From assembly GCA_959599615.1 (NCBI GenBank), contig CAUGKA010000020.1:1-18304 (forward strand): a stretch of DNA of 18,304 nt, read 5' to 3'. The notes under the pieces were generated by a model. That model was not told the DNA's origin. It saw nothing but the letters and a program-made list of their open reading frames with translations, and made no database searches. Of this stretch, positions 1 to 6,363 are shown piece after piece (position 1 is the stretch's first letter; every line of letters begins with the position of its first letter). The position numbers and the translations under genes are program-made. The stretch comes from an uncultured Collinsella sp. (lineage in GTDB: Bacteria; Actinomycetota; Coriobacteriia; Coriobacteriales; Coriobacteriaceae).

Positions 1-640
1 CCTTCTGGTTGAGCAGGTTACGTCCGTTCTTGGAACCGCGCGCCTTGCCCAGCTGCACGATCAGACCGTCCTCGGCAGCCACCACGGGCTTTACGTTGAG
101 CAGCGTACCCACGGCACCGGCCGCAGCAGACAGGCGACCGCCGCGCACCAGGTACTCCAACGTCTCGAGCAGGCCGATGACGACCACGCGGTCGCGCACG
201 GCCTCGACAGCCGCCGCAACCTGAGCCGCGCCCTGGCCCTCGTCCACCAGGCGCAGCGCATACTCGACCAGCACGCGCTCGCCCAAGGTCACGTTATTGC
301 TGTCCACGACGAACATGTCGCCGCCCGGCGCCTCGGCAAGTGCGGTGCGGGCACTCTGATTGGTGCCCGAAAGCTTAGCGCCTACGGTAATAATCACAGC
401 CTCATCGCCGGCCTCACGCGCCTCGGCAATCGCCTGCGAAAACGCGTACGGGTTGACCTGGCCGGTCTTGGGCAGCTCATCTCGCTCCACGAGCATCTCG
501 TAAAAGCGCTGGTGATCGATGTCGACGCCATCCATATACACATCGGTGCCAAAGGTGACGGACAGCGGCAGAACGCGCAGAGCGGGGTGCTCCGCCGGCG
601 ACATATCGCTTGCGGAATCGGTAATAATGCGGACGGACAT
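1..640 (-). CDS. DegV family protein (partial, C-terminus beyond window)
   Basis: The N-terminal 213 residues are present; the reading frame stays open to the left edge, so the C-terminal lipid-clamping domain is cut off. DegV/FakB-family proteins bind a fatty acid, and the FakB members present it to the kinase FakA for phosphorylation in the cytoplasm. Visible family marks are the N-terminal TDSASDM (residues 7-13), the LPKTGQ stretch near 56-61 and SGTNQS (91-96), whose Ser-Gly-Thr normally contacts the lipid carboxylate, followed by a LLETLEYLVRGGRLS segment typical of the second lobe. The ATG is preceded by AAAGGA at good spacing. It lies 119 bp downstream of the MarR-type gene on the same strand, so co-transcription is possible but not shown. 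The family is clear; which lipid it binds and whether it serves FakA cannot be told. Confidence 0.93.
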   Translation of the reverse strand, partial: MSVRIITDSASDMSPAEHPALRVLPLSVTFGTDVYMDGVDIDHQRFYEMLVERDELPKTGQVNPYAFSQAIAEAREAGDEAVIITVGAKLSGTNQSARTALAEAPGGDMFVVDSNNVTLGERVLVEYALRLVDEGQGAAQVAAAVEAVRDRVVVIGLLETLEYLVRGGRLSAAAGAVGTLLNVKPVVAAEDGLIVQLGKARGSKNGRNLLNQK

Positions 641-759
641 AACGAATCCTTTCTTGCGCAGGTCCCGCGCGGGGAATTTTGACAGCAATGCCCCGGCACG
701 GCATACGCGCTCAAACGGGACTATGCAGTTTTTAATGGGAAGCAAATGCCTTGGCGGCC

Positions 760-1209
760 TTAGATCTCACGCAGGGTGTTGAGAATCGTACGCAGCGACG
801 CATACATCTGCTCGCGCTGCTCCACACCCATAGCCTTACCGGTGGTGTCGAGCACCTCGCGAATGATGCGGTCCGCCTCGCTCATGCTCTCGCCGCCCAG
901 AGCGGTCAGGCGCACCGGAGCACGATACTTAACGGCGGCGTCGCCCGAATCATCGACCTCGACGTAGCCGCCCTCCTCCAGATGCGCGAGCGTGCGCGAG
1001 ACGGCAGCACGGGTCACGCCTGCCATGCGAGCCAGGTCAGCGCCAGTCAGGCCGTCCTTGCTGCGCTCAAGATAGTACAGGCACATAACGTCGGAGCCCT
1101 TGAGGCCCAGCCTTGCGCCCTCGGATGTCTTAATGCGCTGGATCTCCTTGTAGAGCCCGCTGATCAGTCCGACAAAGTCCTCGAAACGTGTCTCGTCGTT
1201 CTGCTGCAT
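760..1209 (-). CDS. MarR-family winged-helix transcriptional regulator
   Basis: A 149-residue protein of the usual MarR length. The winged-helix DNA-binding region is seen at about residues 38-100: helix LTGADLARMAGV, recognition helix TRAAVSRTLAHLEEGGYVEV, then a wing with DDSGDAAVKYRAPVRLT. Flanking N- and C-terminal helices would form the dimer interface. MarR proteins usually repress neighbouring genes and release DNA on binding a small ligand; here the ligand is unknown. The start ATG follows GAAAGGCGG at about 9 nt. The nearest downstream gene on the strand is the DegV-family gene, a possible target. A weak inverted repeat lies upstream at 1283-1297 and might be an operator. Family assignment is firm; role is not. 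Confidence 0.9.
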   Translation of the reverse strand: MQQNDETRFEDFVGLISGLYKEIQRIKTSEGARLGLKGSDVMCLYYLERSKDGLTGADLARMAGVTRAAVSRTLAHLEEGGYVEVDDSGDAAVKYRAPVRLTALGGESMSEADRIIREVLDTTGKAMGVEQREQMYASLRTILNTLREI

Positions 1210-1282
1210 GGGAGACGACCGCCTTTCGCTTACATGATGCTAACGGGTAAACATCTTAGCCGCACGAGGCAACACCCATACC

Positions 1283-1297
1283 CAAATATCCCATTTG
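1283..1297. promoter_or_regulatory. weak inverted repeat upstream of the MarR-type gene
   Basis: CAAAT and ATTTG half-sites are separated by 5 nt, about 75 bp upstream of the regulator's start codon. Size and AT-richness suit an autoregulatory MarR operator, but half-sites this short occur by chance; no clear -10/-35 pair could be placed beside it. Confidence 0.2.
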
Positions 1298-1313
1298 TTA
1301 ACCCATCAACATA

Positions 1314-1354
1314 AAAACCACCACAAAGGGGACAGGCACCTTTGTAGTGGTTTT
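1314..1354 (-). terminator. 41-bp repeat hairpin, probable terminator of the B3/B4-domain gene (copy 1)
   Basis: Left arm AAAACCACCACAAAGG (1314-1329) and right arm CCTTTGTAGTGGTTTT (1339-1354) form a 16-bp stem with one mismatch around a 9-nt loop. The arms end in A/T runs, so transcripts from either strand would have a hairpin followed by U residues. It sits 28 bp past the stop codon of the minus-strand B3/B4-domain gene. The same element recurs in opposite orientation at 2274-2314, so this is also a dispersed repeat. Confidence 0.65.
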
Positions 1355-1382
1355 GACCGGCGAACATGATCCGCAGGCGTCG

Positions 1383-2102
1383 TTACAGTTCCACGCAGGG
1401 ATTGTCGCGGGTCACAAGCGTCTTAACGACAACCGTCGCTCCCAGATAGCGCTCGAGCAACTCGGCGAGACGATCAACGGCAGCCTGGCAATCCCCCATC
1501 CGCTCGGGCTCCACGCACTCAATCGCCAGGAATGCATCGGCCGAATCGTCGGACAGCGCCGTGCGAACGCCATCGCGCCAGTTCCAGCAGCGGCATACGG
1601 CGCCCGCATCATCGATGTAGGCGAGCTCGCCGGGCAGCGTCGGGTCATCCGTTTCCTCGCCAAGTGGCAGGAACGCATCGCCGCCGTCAGTCACCTTCAA
1701 GCGAAGATCCCCCTCAATCGCATGCAGGTCCTCGCCGCCAACGGGCAGCGCGTAGGTCAGCGACACCGTGTTGTAGATGTCCACCGCGGGCGTAATGTGG
1801 CCCACCGGTTTGCCCTTGAGCACGCGCTTGAGCAGGTTCTCAATTGAGCAACGCGCGCCCTTTTTGGTCTTGAACAGCCGATAAGCCTCGCGCCATGCCT
1901 TGACCGGTGCGTTCTCGCTGATAGTATCGCTGGTCAGATGACGCTCCGCGTCGATATTGGCGCGGTCGAGCAACGCCGCAATCGCGTCCACGTCCTCTTG
2001 AGGAATCTGAGCCGCGGGCTTCATACCCTTTACGACCACAACACCGACAGCCGCCTGCGGAAATAGCTCCCAAAACGAATCCTCGGCAACGAAACTCTTC
2101 AT
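1383..2102 (-). CDS. B3/B4 tRNA-binding-domain protein (stand-alone editing-domain-like)
   Basis: A 239-residue protein resembling the B3/B4 domain of the phenylalanyl-tRNA synthetase beta subunit, in the stand-alone form often annotated 'B3/4 domain-containing protein'. In the synthetase this domain hydrolyses mischarged tRNA; stand-alone copies may edit or bind tRNA or aminoacyl groups, but their role is mostly unproved. Supporting segments are the central RLFKTKKGARCSIENLLKRVLKGK (described by region, about residues 80-105) followed by a PAVDIYNTVSLTYALPVGGEDL stretch and GDLRLKVTDGGDAFLPLG, which are characteristic. I chose the ATG at 2102 over one five codons upstream because GGGAG lies 6 nt before it. 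Bracketed by two inverted copies of a 41-bp hairpin and preceded by a strongly structured leader (2123-2205). No membrane segment or signal peptide. Confidence 0.82.
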   Translation of the reverse strand: MKSFVAEDSFWELFPQAAVGVVVVKGMKPAAQIPQEDVDAIAALLDRANIDAERHLTSDTISENAPVKAWREAYRLFKTKKGARCSIENLLKRVLKGKPVGHITPAVDIYNTVSLTYALPVGGEDLHAIEGDLRLKVTDGGDAFLPLGEETDDPTLPGELAYIDDAGAVCRCWNWRDGVRTALSDDSADAFLAIECVEPERMGDCQAAVDRLAELLERYLGATVVVKTLVTRDNPCVEL

Positions 2103-2122
2103 GCGCTCTCCCTTCATCGTGC

Positions 2123-2140
2123 GCGCCCGAGCGAGGGCGC
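2123..2140 (-). promoter_or_regulatory. small GC hairpin in the leader of the B3/B4-domain gene
   Basis: GCGCCC and GGGCGC arms enclose a 6-nt loop about 20 nt upstream of the start codon at 2102, between the large terminator-like hairpin and the ribosome binding site. It may help control access to the start; no U-run follows it. Confidence 0.35.
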
Positions 2141-2141
2141 C

Positions 2142-2205
2142 TAAACAAAAAGCGCCCTTACGACGGCCACCTTCAAAGTCCTACGGTGCCGCCACAAGAG
2201 CGCTT
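2142..2205 (-). terminator. long hairpin plus U-tract in the leader of the B3/B4-domain gene (terminator or attenuator)
   Basis: On the minus strand a 10-bp stem (5' arm AAGCGCTCTT, 3' arm AAGGGCGCTT, with one G-U pair) continues upward through a GTGGCGGC / GCCGTCGT section with G-U pairs, giving roughly 18-21 bp in all. The 3' arm runs directly into TTTTTGTTT, as expected for an intrinsic terminator. It lies about 40 nt before the start codon at 2102, inside the leader of that gene, whereas pckA already has its own probable terminator at 2274-2314. This placement suggests attenuation. The 5' arm can also pair with AGAGCGC just before the start codon, an alternative fold. No known riboswitch class was recognised. 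Confidence 0.6.
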
Positions 2206-2273
2206 ACGCTGCCCCCATCCGGAGAAGGGAGCGATATGTCAGGCGTATCGTAACCCGAGTCATCCGCGCAAGT

Positions 2274-2314
2274 AAAACCACCACAAAGGTGCCTGTCCCC
2301 TTTATGGTGGTTTT
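2274..2314 (-). terminator. 41-bp repeat hairpin, probable pckA terminator (copy 2)
   Basis: Left arm AAAACCACCACAAAGG (2274-2289) and right arm CCTTTATGGTGGTTTT (2299-2314), one mismatch in 16, around a 9-nt loop TGCCTGTCC. That loop is the reverse complement of the loop of the copy at 1314-1354, so the two copies are inverted; they differ at two positions over 41. It begins 16 bp past the pckA stop codon and ends in T-runs on both strands. Confidence 0.65.
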
Positions 2315-2329
2315 GGGTCTGAAGCAACG

Positions 2330-4000
2330 TTAGTGTCGGAGTCCCAGCAGGCCGCGGCCGCGATGACGGGCGTCGGCGTGCGCCTGAGCGTGCGGACCGG
2401 CGGCCTTGACGGACTCGGGCAGGTGCGAGTACTTCTTCTCGAAGTTCTCCTCGAACATCACGGCCAAGTTGTGCGCGGCCTCGTCATAGCGCGCGGTGCT
2501 CTGCCAGTACTGGCGCGGCACCAGGATGCCGTCAGGCACACCGTGGCACGTCGTGGGAATGTCGACGTTAAAGATATCGTCGTGGACGAACTCGCTGTCC
2601 TCGATGGTGCCGTCGAGGGCGCGCGCGACCAGGGCGCGCGTGTAGGCCAGCTCAATGCGATGGCCAACGCCGTAGCCGCCGCCGATCCAGCCGGTGTTGA
2701 CAAGGTACACACGCGTGCGGCCGTCGGCGATGCGCTCACCGAGCATCTTAGCGTAGACCATGGGGTCGAGCGGCATAAACGGCTCGCCGAACAGCGAAGA
2801 GAACGTGGGCGTGGGCTCGGTGACGCCGACCTCGGTGCCGGGGATCTTGGCCGTAAAGCCCGTCACAAAGTGATACATGGCGGCGTCGGCCGTCAGGCGC
2901 GAGATGGGCGGCAGCACGCCAAAGGCATCGCAGGTCAGGAAGAGCACGACGCTTGGAGTGGTGCCCATGCCCTTGGTCCACGCGTTGGGAATGTGCTCCA
3001 CAGGGTATGCCACGCGCGTGTTGTGCGTGATCGAGATGTCGTCGTAGTTGGGCTTGCGGTTCTCGTCGAGCACCACGTTTTCGCAGATGGCACCAAAACG
3101 AACGGCATTGAAGATCTCGGGCTCGTGGAACGCGTCCAGGCCCTCGCACTTGGCGTAGCAGCCGCCCTCGATGTTGAAGATGCCCATGTCGGACCAGCCG
3201 TGCTCGTCATCGCCGATCAGCAGGCGCGTAGGGTTGGCCGAAAGCGTGGTCTTGCCGGTGCCCGACAGGCCAAAGAACACCGCGGTCTCGTGCGTGACGG
3301 GATCCATACTGGCCGAGCAATGCATGGGCAGCACGTCGTCCTCGACGGGCAGCAGGTAATTCATGACGCTGAAGATGGGCTTTTTGATCTCGCCGGAGTA
3401 GCCGGTACCCGCGACCAAAATCACGCGCTCCTGGAAGTTGATGACCACGGCGGCGCTGGAGTTGAGGCCCTTGATGGCGGGATCGCACTGGTAGCCCGGC
3501 GCGGCGAGCACACAGAAGTCCGGCTCGCCGGTGCGCGCGATTTCGCGGGCAAGCGGGCGGGCGAGCATCTGCTTAATGAAGAGTGCCTGGCTGGCGCGCT
3601 CGCAGGCGACGAGCAGTCGGCGCGTGTGGTTGCGGTCGGCGCCCGCCATGCCGCGGGTAACGAACACATCGCGCTCGTTGAGGTAGTCGACGATACCAGC
3701 CTTGATGGTCTCGTAGCTCTCGATCGAAAGCGGGCGGTTGACGGCGCCCCAGGCGATCTTGTCGTGGACATCGGGGGTGTCGGCGATAAAACGGTCGTTG
3801 GGCGAGCGTCCGGTACGCTCCCCCGTCTCGATCACCAGTGCGCCGTTGGAGGCCATGCGGCCTTCTTTACGGCGGATAGCGCGCTCGACGAGCTCGGCTG
3901 CCGGCAGGTCAACCAGCAGGCGGGGCTGGTTCTCGGCGGGGTCTTCGACCAGCGTAATGCCAAAGTTGGACAGAACTTCTGCAGGGGTAACACCAGGCAT
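2330..4000 (-). CDS. pckA: phosphoenolpyruvate carboxykinase (ATP)
   Basis: A 556-residue cytoplasmic enzyme interconverting oxaloacetate + ATP and phosphoenolpyruvate + CO2 + ADP; in anaerobes it often runs in the carboxylating direction. The ATP-type family is shown by RTGRSPNDRF (62-71, substrate Arg), GYSGEIKK (200-207, metal/substrate Lys), MHCSAS (226-231, metal-binding His), the P-loop GLSGTGKTT (244-252), LIGDDEHGW (261-269, kinase-2 Asp) and HNTRVAYP (326-333). All catalytic residues expected for the family are present. Length is slightly above the usual 530-540, from a basic C-terminal tail. The ATG at 4000 follows a near-perfect AAAGGAGG; an in-frame upstream extension is rejected because it crosses the promoter region. 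A perfect 16-bp palindrome upstream suggests catabolite-type control. Monocistronic by position: terminator hairpin 16 bp after the stop. Confidence 0.97.
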   Translation of the reverse strand: MPGVTPAEVLSNFGITLVEDPAENQPRLLVDLPAAELVERAIRRKEGRMASNGALVIETGERTGRSPNDRFIADTPDVHDKIAWGAVNRPLSIESYETIKAGIVDYLNERDVFVTRGMAGADRNHTRRLLVACERASQALFIKQMLARPLAREIARTGEPDFCVLAAPGYQCDPAIKGLNSSAAVVINFQERVILVAGTGYSGEIKKPIFSVMNYLLPVEDDVLPMHCSASMDPVTHETAVFFGLSGTGKTTLSANPTRLLIGDDEHGWSDMGIFNIEGGCYAKCEGLDAFHEPEIFNAVRFGAICENVVLDENRKPNYDDISITHNTRVAYPVEHIPNAWTKGMGTTPSVVLFLTCDAFGVLPPISRLTADAAMYHFVTGFTAKIPGTEVGVTEPTPTFSSLFGEPFMPLDPMVYAKMLGERIADGRTRVYLVNTGWIGGGYGVGHRIELAYTRALVARALDGTIEDSEFVHDDIFNVDIPTTCHGVPDGILVPRQYWQSTARYDEAAHNLAVMFEENFEKKYSHLPESVKAAGPHAQAHADARHRGRGLLGLRH

Positions 4001-4041
4001 GGGGCCTCCTTTAAAAACGCGACACGTGGACGCGGCGCGCA

Positions 4042-4057
4042 CTTTACTCACGTAAAG
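4042..4057. promoter_or_regulatory. small inverted repeat in the pckA leader
   Basis: CTTTAC and GTAAAG separated by TCAC, about 40-57 bp upstream of the pckA start. It could be an operator or a small leader hairpin; evidence is limited to symmetry and position. Confidence 0.25.
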
Positions 4058-4074
4058 CCCGTTGTACCCGATAT

Positions 4075-4090
4075 GCAAAAACGTTTTTGC
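4075..4090. promoter_or_regulatory. perfect 16-bp palindrome, probable LacI/CcpA-type operator of pckA
   Basis: GCAAAAACGTTTTTGC is perfectly self-complementary with a central CG, the shape of operators bound by LacI-family regulators including catabolite-response elements. It lies 75-90 bp before the pckA start codon, where a promoter would be expected (TTGCCG directly upstream and TTGCAT overlapping its right end are candidate -35 elements, neither with a good -10). Carbon-source control of pckA is known in other bacteria; that this site mediates it here is inference. Confidence 0.5.
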
Positions 4091-4142
4091 GGCAACGACG
4101 AAGCGCCCGCCCAACGGTCAAAAATCGCACGCAAGCGGCCTA

Positions 4143-4277
4143 GTCATTGGGGACGTTCTTAAATGACCAGTCGTTGGGGACACTCATGAACAGGCAGCAA
4201 CCAAGGAGTGTCCCCAGATGCCGGCACTTAGGGACGTTCCCAAAGTGCCGGCAAATAAGGAACGTCCCCAAGTGCCG
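4143..4277. repeat. REP-like cluster of short palindromes
   Basis: Four related units are packed together. GTCATT/AATGAC (4143-4167) encloses a 13-nt GGGGACGTT-containing loop. GGGGACACTC/GAGTGTCCCC (4176-4215) is a perfect 10-bp stem. TGCCGGCACTT/AAGTGCCGGCA (4219-4253) is a perfect 11-bp stem with a 13-nt loop that itself holds GGGA/TCCC. A partial inverted copy GGAACGTCCCCAAGTGCCG (4259-4277) matches 4222-4240 with one mismatch. Such units resemble REP/BIME elements that are mobilised in trans by Y1 (RAYT) transposases; none is encoded in the window. Confidence 0.75.
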
Positions 4278-4361
4278 ACCGCACGTTTACCGACAAATTA
4301 CAGCCACCCGCCGAAATTATTGAACAACCTGCTCAAAAACACGAATGGACACCACCGCGAC

Positions 4362-4367
4362 TATACT
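4362..4367 (+). promoter_or_regulatory. possible -10 element (TATACT) of the flippase gene
   Basis: TATACT matches the sigma-70 -10 consensus at 5 of 6 positions and is 27 nt before the TTG start at 4395, giving a short leader. No good -35 hexamer is seen 16-18 nt upstream, so the assignment is tentative. Confidence 0.4.
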
Positions 4368-4394
4368 AGAGCGCAGCAAGAGAAAGGAACCGCC

Positions 4395-5975
4395 TTGAGT
4401 ATCACGCCTCTCGATAGCATCCGCCGCGCCATCGCCCGCCGCAATGGCGTCGCCGACCCCGCCGTAGCGAGCAGCGGCACCGCAAAGGCCCAGGGCGGAC
4501 GCATCGAGAACGGCCTGTTCCCCGCCTCCCACACGGCCGAAGAGCTCGCGCGCATCCAGGAGCTGAGCCAGCGCAACGCAGGCGGCCCCGACAGCAGCCA
4601 GGCCACGCGCCGTCGCCGCGAGCGCGATCGCGAGCCCGGACCCATCCACCGCATGGTCAACGCCTGGTGGAACCGCCTGCTCGGCGCTGTCTACGGCGGC
4701 GGCTTCTCCACGCAGGAAGCAGAATACGAGGAGCACGCCACCCGCCGTGACTATCTCTGGAATACCCTGGGCACCGCCGTGTGGGGCTTCGCGTTTCCCC
4801 TGCTCACCATCGTGTCCACGCAGCTTGTGGGCGCCGAGGAAGCCGGTAAGTTCTCCATCGCCTTTGTCACCGGCACGCTCATCATGATCGCGTGCAACTA
4901 CGGCGTGCGCAATTTCCAGGTCTCGGATATCGGCGAAACGACGTCCTTTGCCTCCTACCAGCTCAACCGCTGGCTTTGCGGAGCGCTCGCCCTAGGCTGC
5001 GGCCTCATGTACAGCAGCGCCCGTGGCTATGACGCACAGATGGCGACGATCGGCCTGGGCGTCTACCTGTATAAGGTGATCGACGGCGTGGCGGACGTGT
5101 ACGAGGGCCGCCTGCAGCAGGCCGATAAACTCTACCTGGCCGGCATGAGCCAAACGCTACGCTCCGTCGGCGTCATCGTGGTCTTTAGCGTGGCGCTGTT
5201 CCTTACGCGCAGCATGCCAATCGCGGCCATGGCCATGGGTGTCACCGCCATCGCCTCACTCGTGCTGGTCACCGCCCCGCTCGCCCTGCTCGAGACGGAA
5301 AAATCACGCCGCGTGAGCCTGCGCGAGGTCGGCCACCTGTTTGTCCAGTGTGCTCCGCTCTTTGGCGCGCTCTTCCTGTTCAACCTCATCGAGAGCATGC
5401 CCAAGTTTGTGATGGAAGGCACGCTGGCCTACAAATTCCAGCTGTACTTTAATGCCTTGTTCTTTCCGGCGCAGGCTATTTTGCTGAGCATCGGATTTGT
5501 CTATAAACCGCAGCTTTTGCGTCTGTCGAGCATTTGGGCGAATCCGCGCAAGCGTCGCCGTTTTGACTTGATTATTATTGCCGTTATGGCGCTGATCGTG
5601 GCCATCACCGGCGTGTGCGCCGCATTTATGGCAGGCCCCGGCATTCCCCTCATGAGCTTTATGTACGGCCTCAACTTTGAGCGCTACCGCACATTGGCGC
5701 TGCTGATGGTCGTCGCCGGCGGCGTAACTGCAGCCATCGATTTTATCTACGCCATTATCACGGTGCTGCGCCACGCTGGAGACGTCACCAAGATCTACCT
5801 GATCTGCTTTGCCGTGAGCGTGGTGCTCCCGGTGATCTTGATCAACCTGCTGGGCCTGATGGGCGCCGTGGTGAGCTACCTGGCGGTCATGGCCCTACTG
5901 CTGGTGTTGCTGATAATCGAGTACGCCCACATCCGCCAACGCATCGAGCGCGACCGGAACCCGTACGGCGCCTAA
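4395..5975 (+). CDS. Wzx/MATE-like multidrug/oligosaccharidyl-lipid flippase family membrane protein
   Basis: A 526-residue integral membrane protein. The first ~115 residues are polar, with a highly basic RRRRERDRE segment, and are probably cytoplasmic; from about residue 122 come roughly a dozen hydrophobic segments in the layout of polysaccharide-export flippases (MOP superfamily). Such proteins move lipid-linked sugars across the membrane; the substrate here is unknown, and no glycosyltransferase genes lie nearby. I place the start at TTG 4395: AGAAAGGA sits 8-9 nt upstream and a -10-like TATACT lies just before it, whereas the in-frame ATG at 4218 would put REP repeats inside the protein. 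Convergent with the phosphoesterase gene, sharing the bidirectional terminator at 6199-6238. The superfamily call is by topology and general resemblance rather than a signature motif. Confidence 0.72.
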   Translation: MSITPLDSIRRAIARRNGVADPAVASSGTAKAQGGRIENGLFPASHTAEELARIQELSQRNAGGPDSSQATRRRRERDREPGPIHRMVNAWWNRLLGAVYGGGFSTQEAEYEEHATRRDYLWNTLGTAVWGFAFPLLTIVSTQLVGAEEAGKFSIAFVTGTLIMIACNYGVRNFQVSDIGETTSFASYQLNRWLCGALALGCGLMYSSARGYDAQMATIGLGVYLYKVIDGVADVYEGRLQQADKLYLAGMSQTLRSVGVIVVFSVALFLTRSMPIAAMAMGVTAIASLVLVTAPLALLETEKSRRVSLREVGHLFVQCAPLFGALFLFNLIESMPKFVMEGTLAYKFQLYFNALFFPAQAILLSIGFVYKPQLLRLSSIWANPRKRRRFDLIIIAVMALIVAITGVCAAFMAGPGIPLMSFMYGLNFERYRTLALLMVVAGGVTAAIDFIYAIITVLRHAGDVTKIYLICFAVSVVLPVILINLLGLMGAVVSYLAVMALLLVLLIIEYAHIRQRIERDRNPYGA

Positions 5976-6055
5976 TTTACTGCCCCCGATACCGGAATTT
6001 GCGATGGAATCACCCCGGTTGGGGTCTCGTTGCGAACAATCTGCATCACGCAAAA

Positions 6056-6178
6056 CTAAGTGAGTAGACTTTTACCGAATCCCCGACCACACCGACAAAG
6101 CACAAGTTTGTGACCTGCGGTTTTATTGAGGCAAATATGTTGGGTGCTCGGCATTTCCAAAAAAGTCTACTCACTTAG
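6056..6178. repeat. 123-bp MITE-like element with 18-bp perfect terminal inverted repeats
   Basis: CTAAGTGAGTAGACTTTT at 6056-6073 is the exact reverse complement of 6161-6178. The 87-nt interior has no credible gene and contains a small CACAA/TTGTG hairpin. Perfect termini, compact size and lack of coding content suggest a miniature transposable element or a structured intergenic repeat. No clear target-site duplication is visible in the flanks. Confidence 0.65.
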
Positions 6179-6198
6179 CCAGCGGGCAGCCAAAAAAG

Positions 6199-6238
6199 AA
6201 CCGTCGCGACGTCGTTTGACTCCGTTGCGACGGTTTTT
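6199..6238. terminator. bidirectional intrinsic terminator
   Basis: A perfect 9-bp stem AACCGTCGC (6199-6207) / GCGACGGTT (6227-6235), followed by TTT on the plus strand (five Ts counting the stem end) and by a TTCTTTTTT run on the minus strand. It lies between the convergent flippase and phosphoesterase genes and can end both transcripts. Confidence 0.75.
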
Positions 6239-6334
6239 CGAGCATTTTCGCGCTGCCGCGGACGCAGACGCTCCTCATTTCTTGCGCATACCGAGCAAGA
6301 AGGCGCTAATCTCCGAAAGTAATCAAAAAGGCCC

Positions 6335-6353
6335 CGTCCCAAATTGGCTACCC
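6335..6353 (-). repeat. 19-bp dispersed repeat, copy 1
   Basis: Read on the minus strand this is GGGTAGCCAATTTGGGACG, matching 9131-9149 on the plus strand at 18 of 19 positions. Both copies lie just past the 3' end of a gene. Confidence 0.6.
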
Positions 6354-6363
6354 TTTGCACCGA

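Larger units (their letters stand above)
4001..4394. other. intergenic region between divergent pckA and flippase genes
   Basis: A 394-bp gap between two divergent genes. From left to right it holds the pckA ribosome binding site, a small inverted repeat CTTTAC/GTAAAG (4042-4057), a perfect palindrome (4075-4090), a REP-like repeat cluster (about 4143-4277) and a possible flippase promoter (-10 at 4362-4367). An open frame reaching upstream from the flippase through the repeats is not considered coding. Confidence 0.7.
5976..6363. other. intergenic region between convergent genes
   Basis: A 388-bp non-coding gap holding a 123-bp inverted-repeat element (6056-6178), a bidirectional terminator (6199-6238), a 7-bp hairpin TTCTTGC/GCAAGAA (6279-6301) without a U-run, and one copy of a 19-bp dispersed repeat (6335-6353). 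No coding frame is supported. Confidence 0.7.

Noticed and set aside
2142..2330. T-box riboswitch before the B3/B4-domain gene
   Set aside because: Only the GGCACCG core resembles the T-box sequence; no Stem I, specifier loop or full AGGGTGGNACCGCG motif can be seen in the short leader.
2333..4162. 609-codon open frame on the plus strand opposite pckA
   Set aside because: It is the exact antisense of a fully conserved PEP carboxykinase; long antisense frames are common in GC-rich genes, and its protein has no recognisable family.
4218..4394. N-terminal extension of the flippase to an ATG at 4218
   Set aside because: It would translate the REP-like palindromes and the promoter-like TATACT; the TTG at 4395 has a well-placed ribosome binding site.
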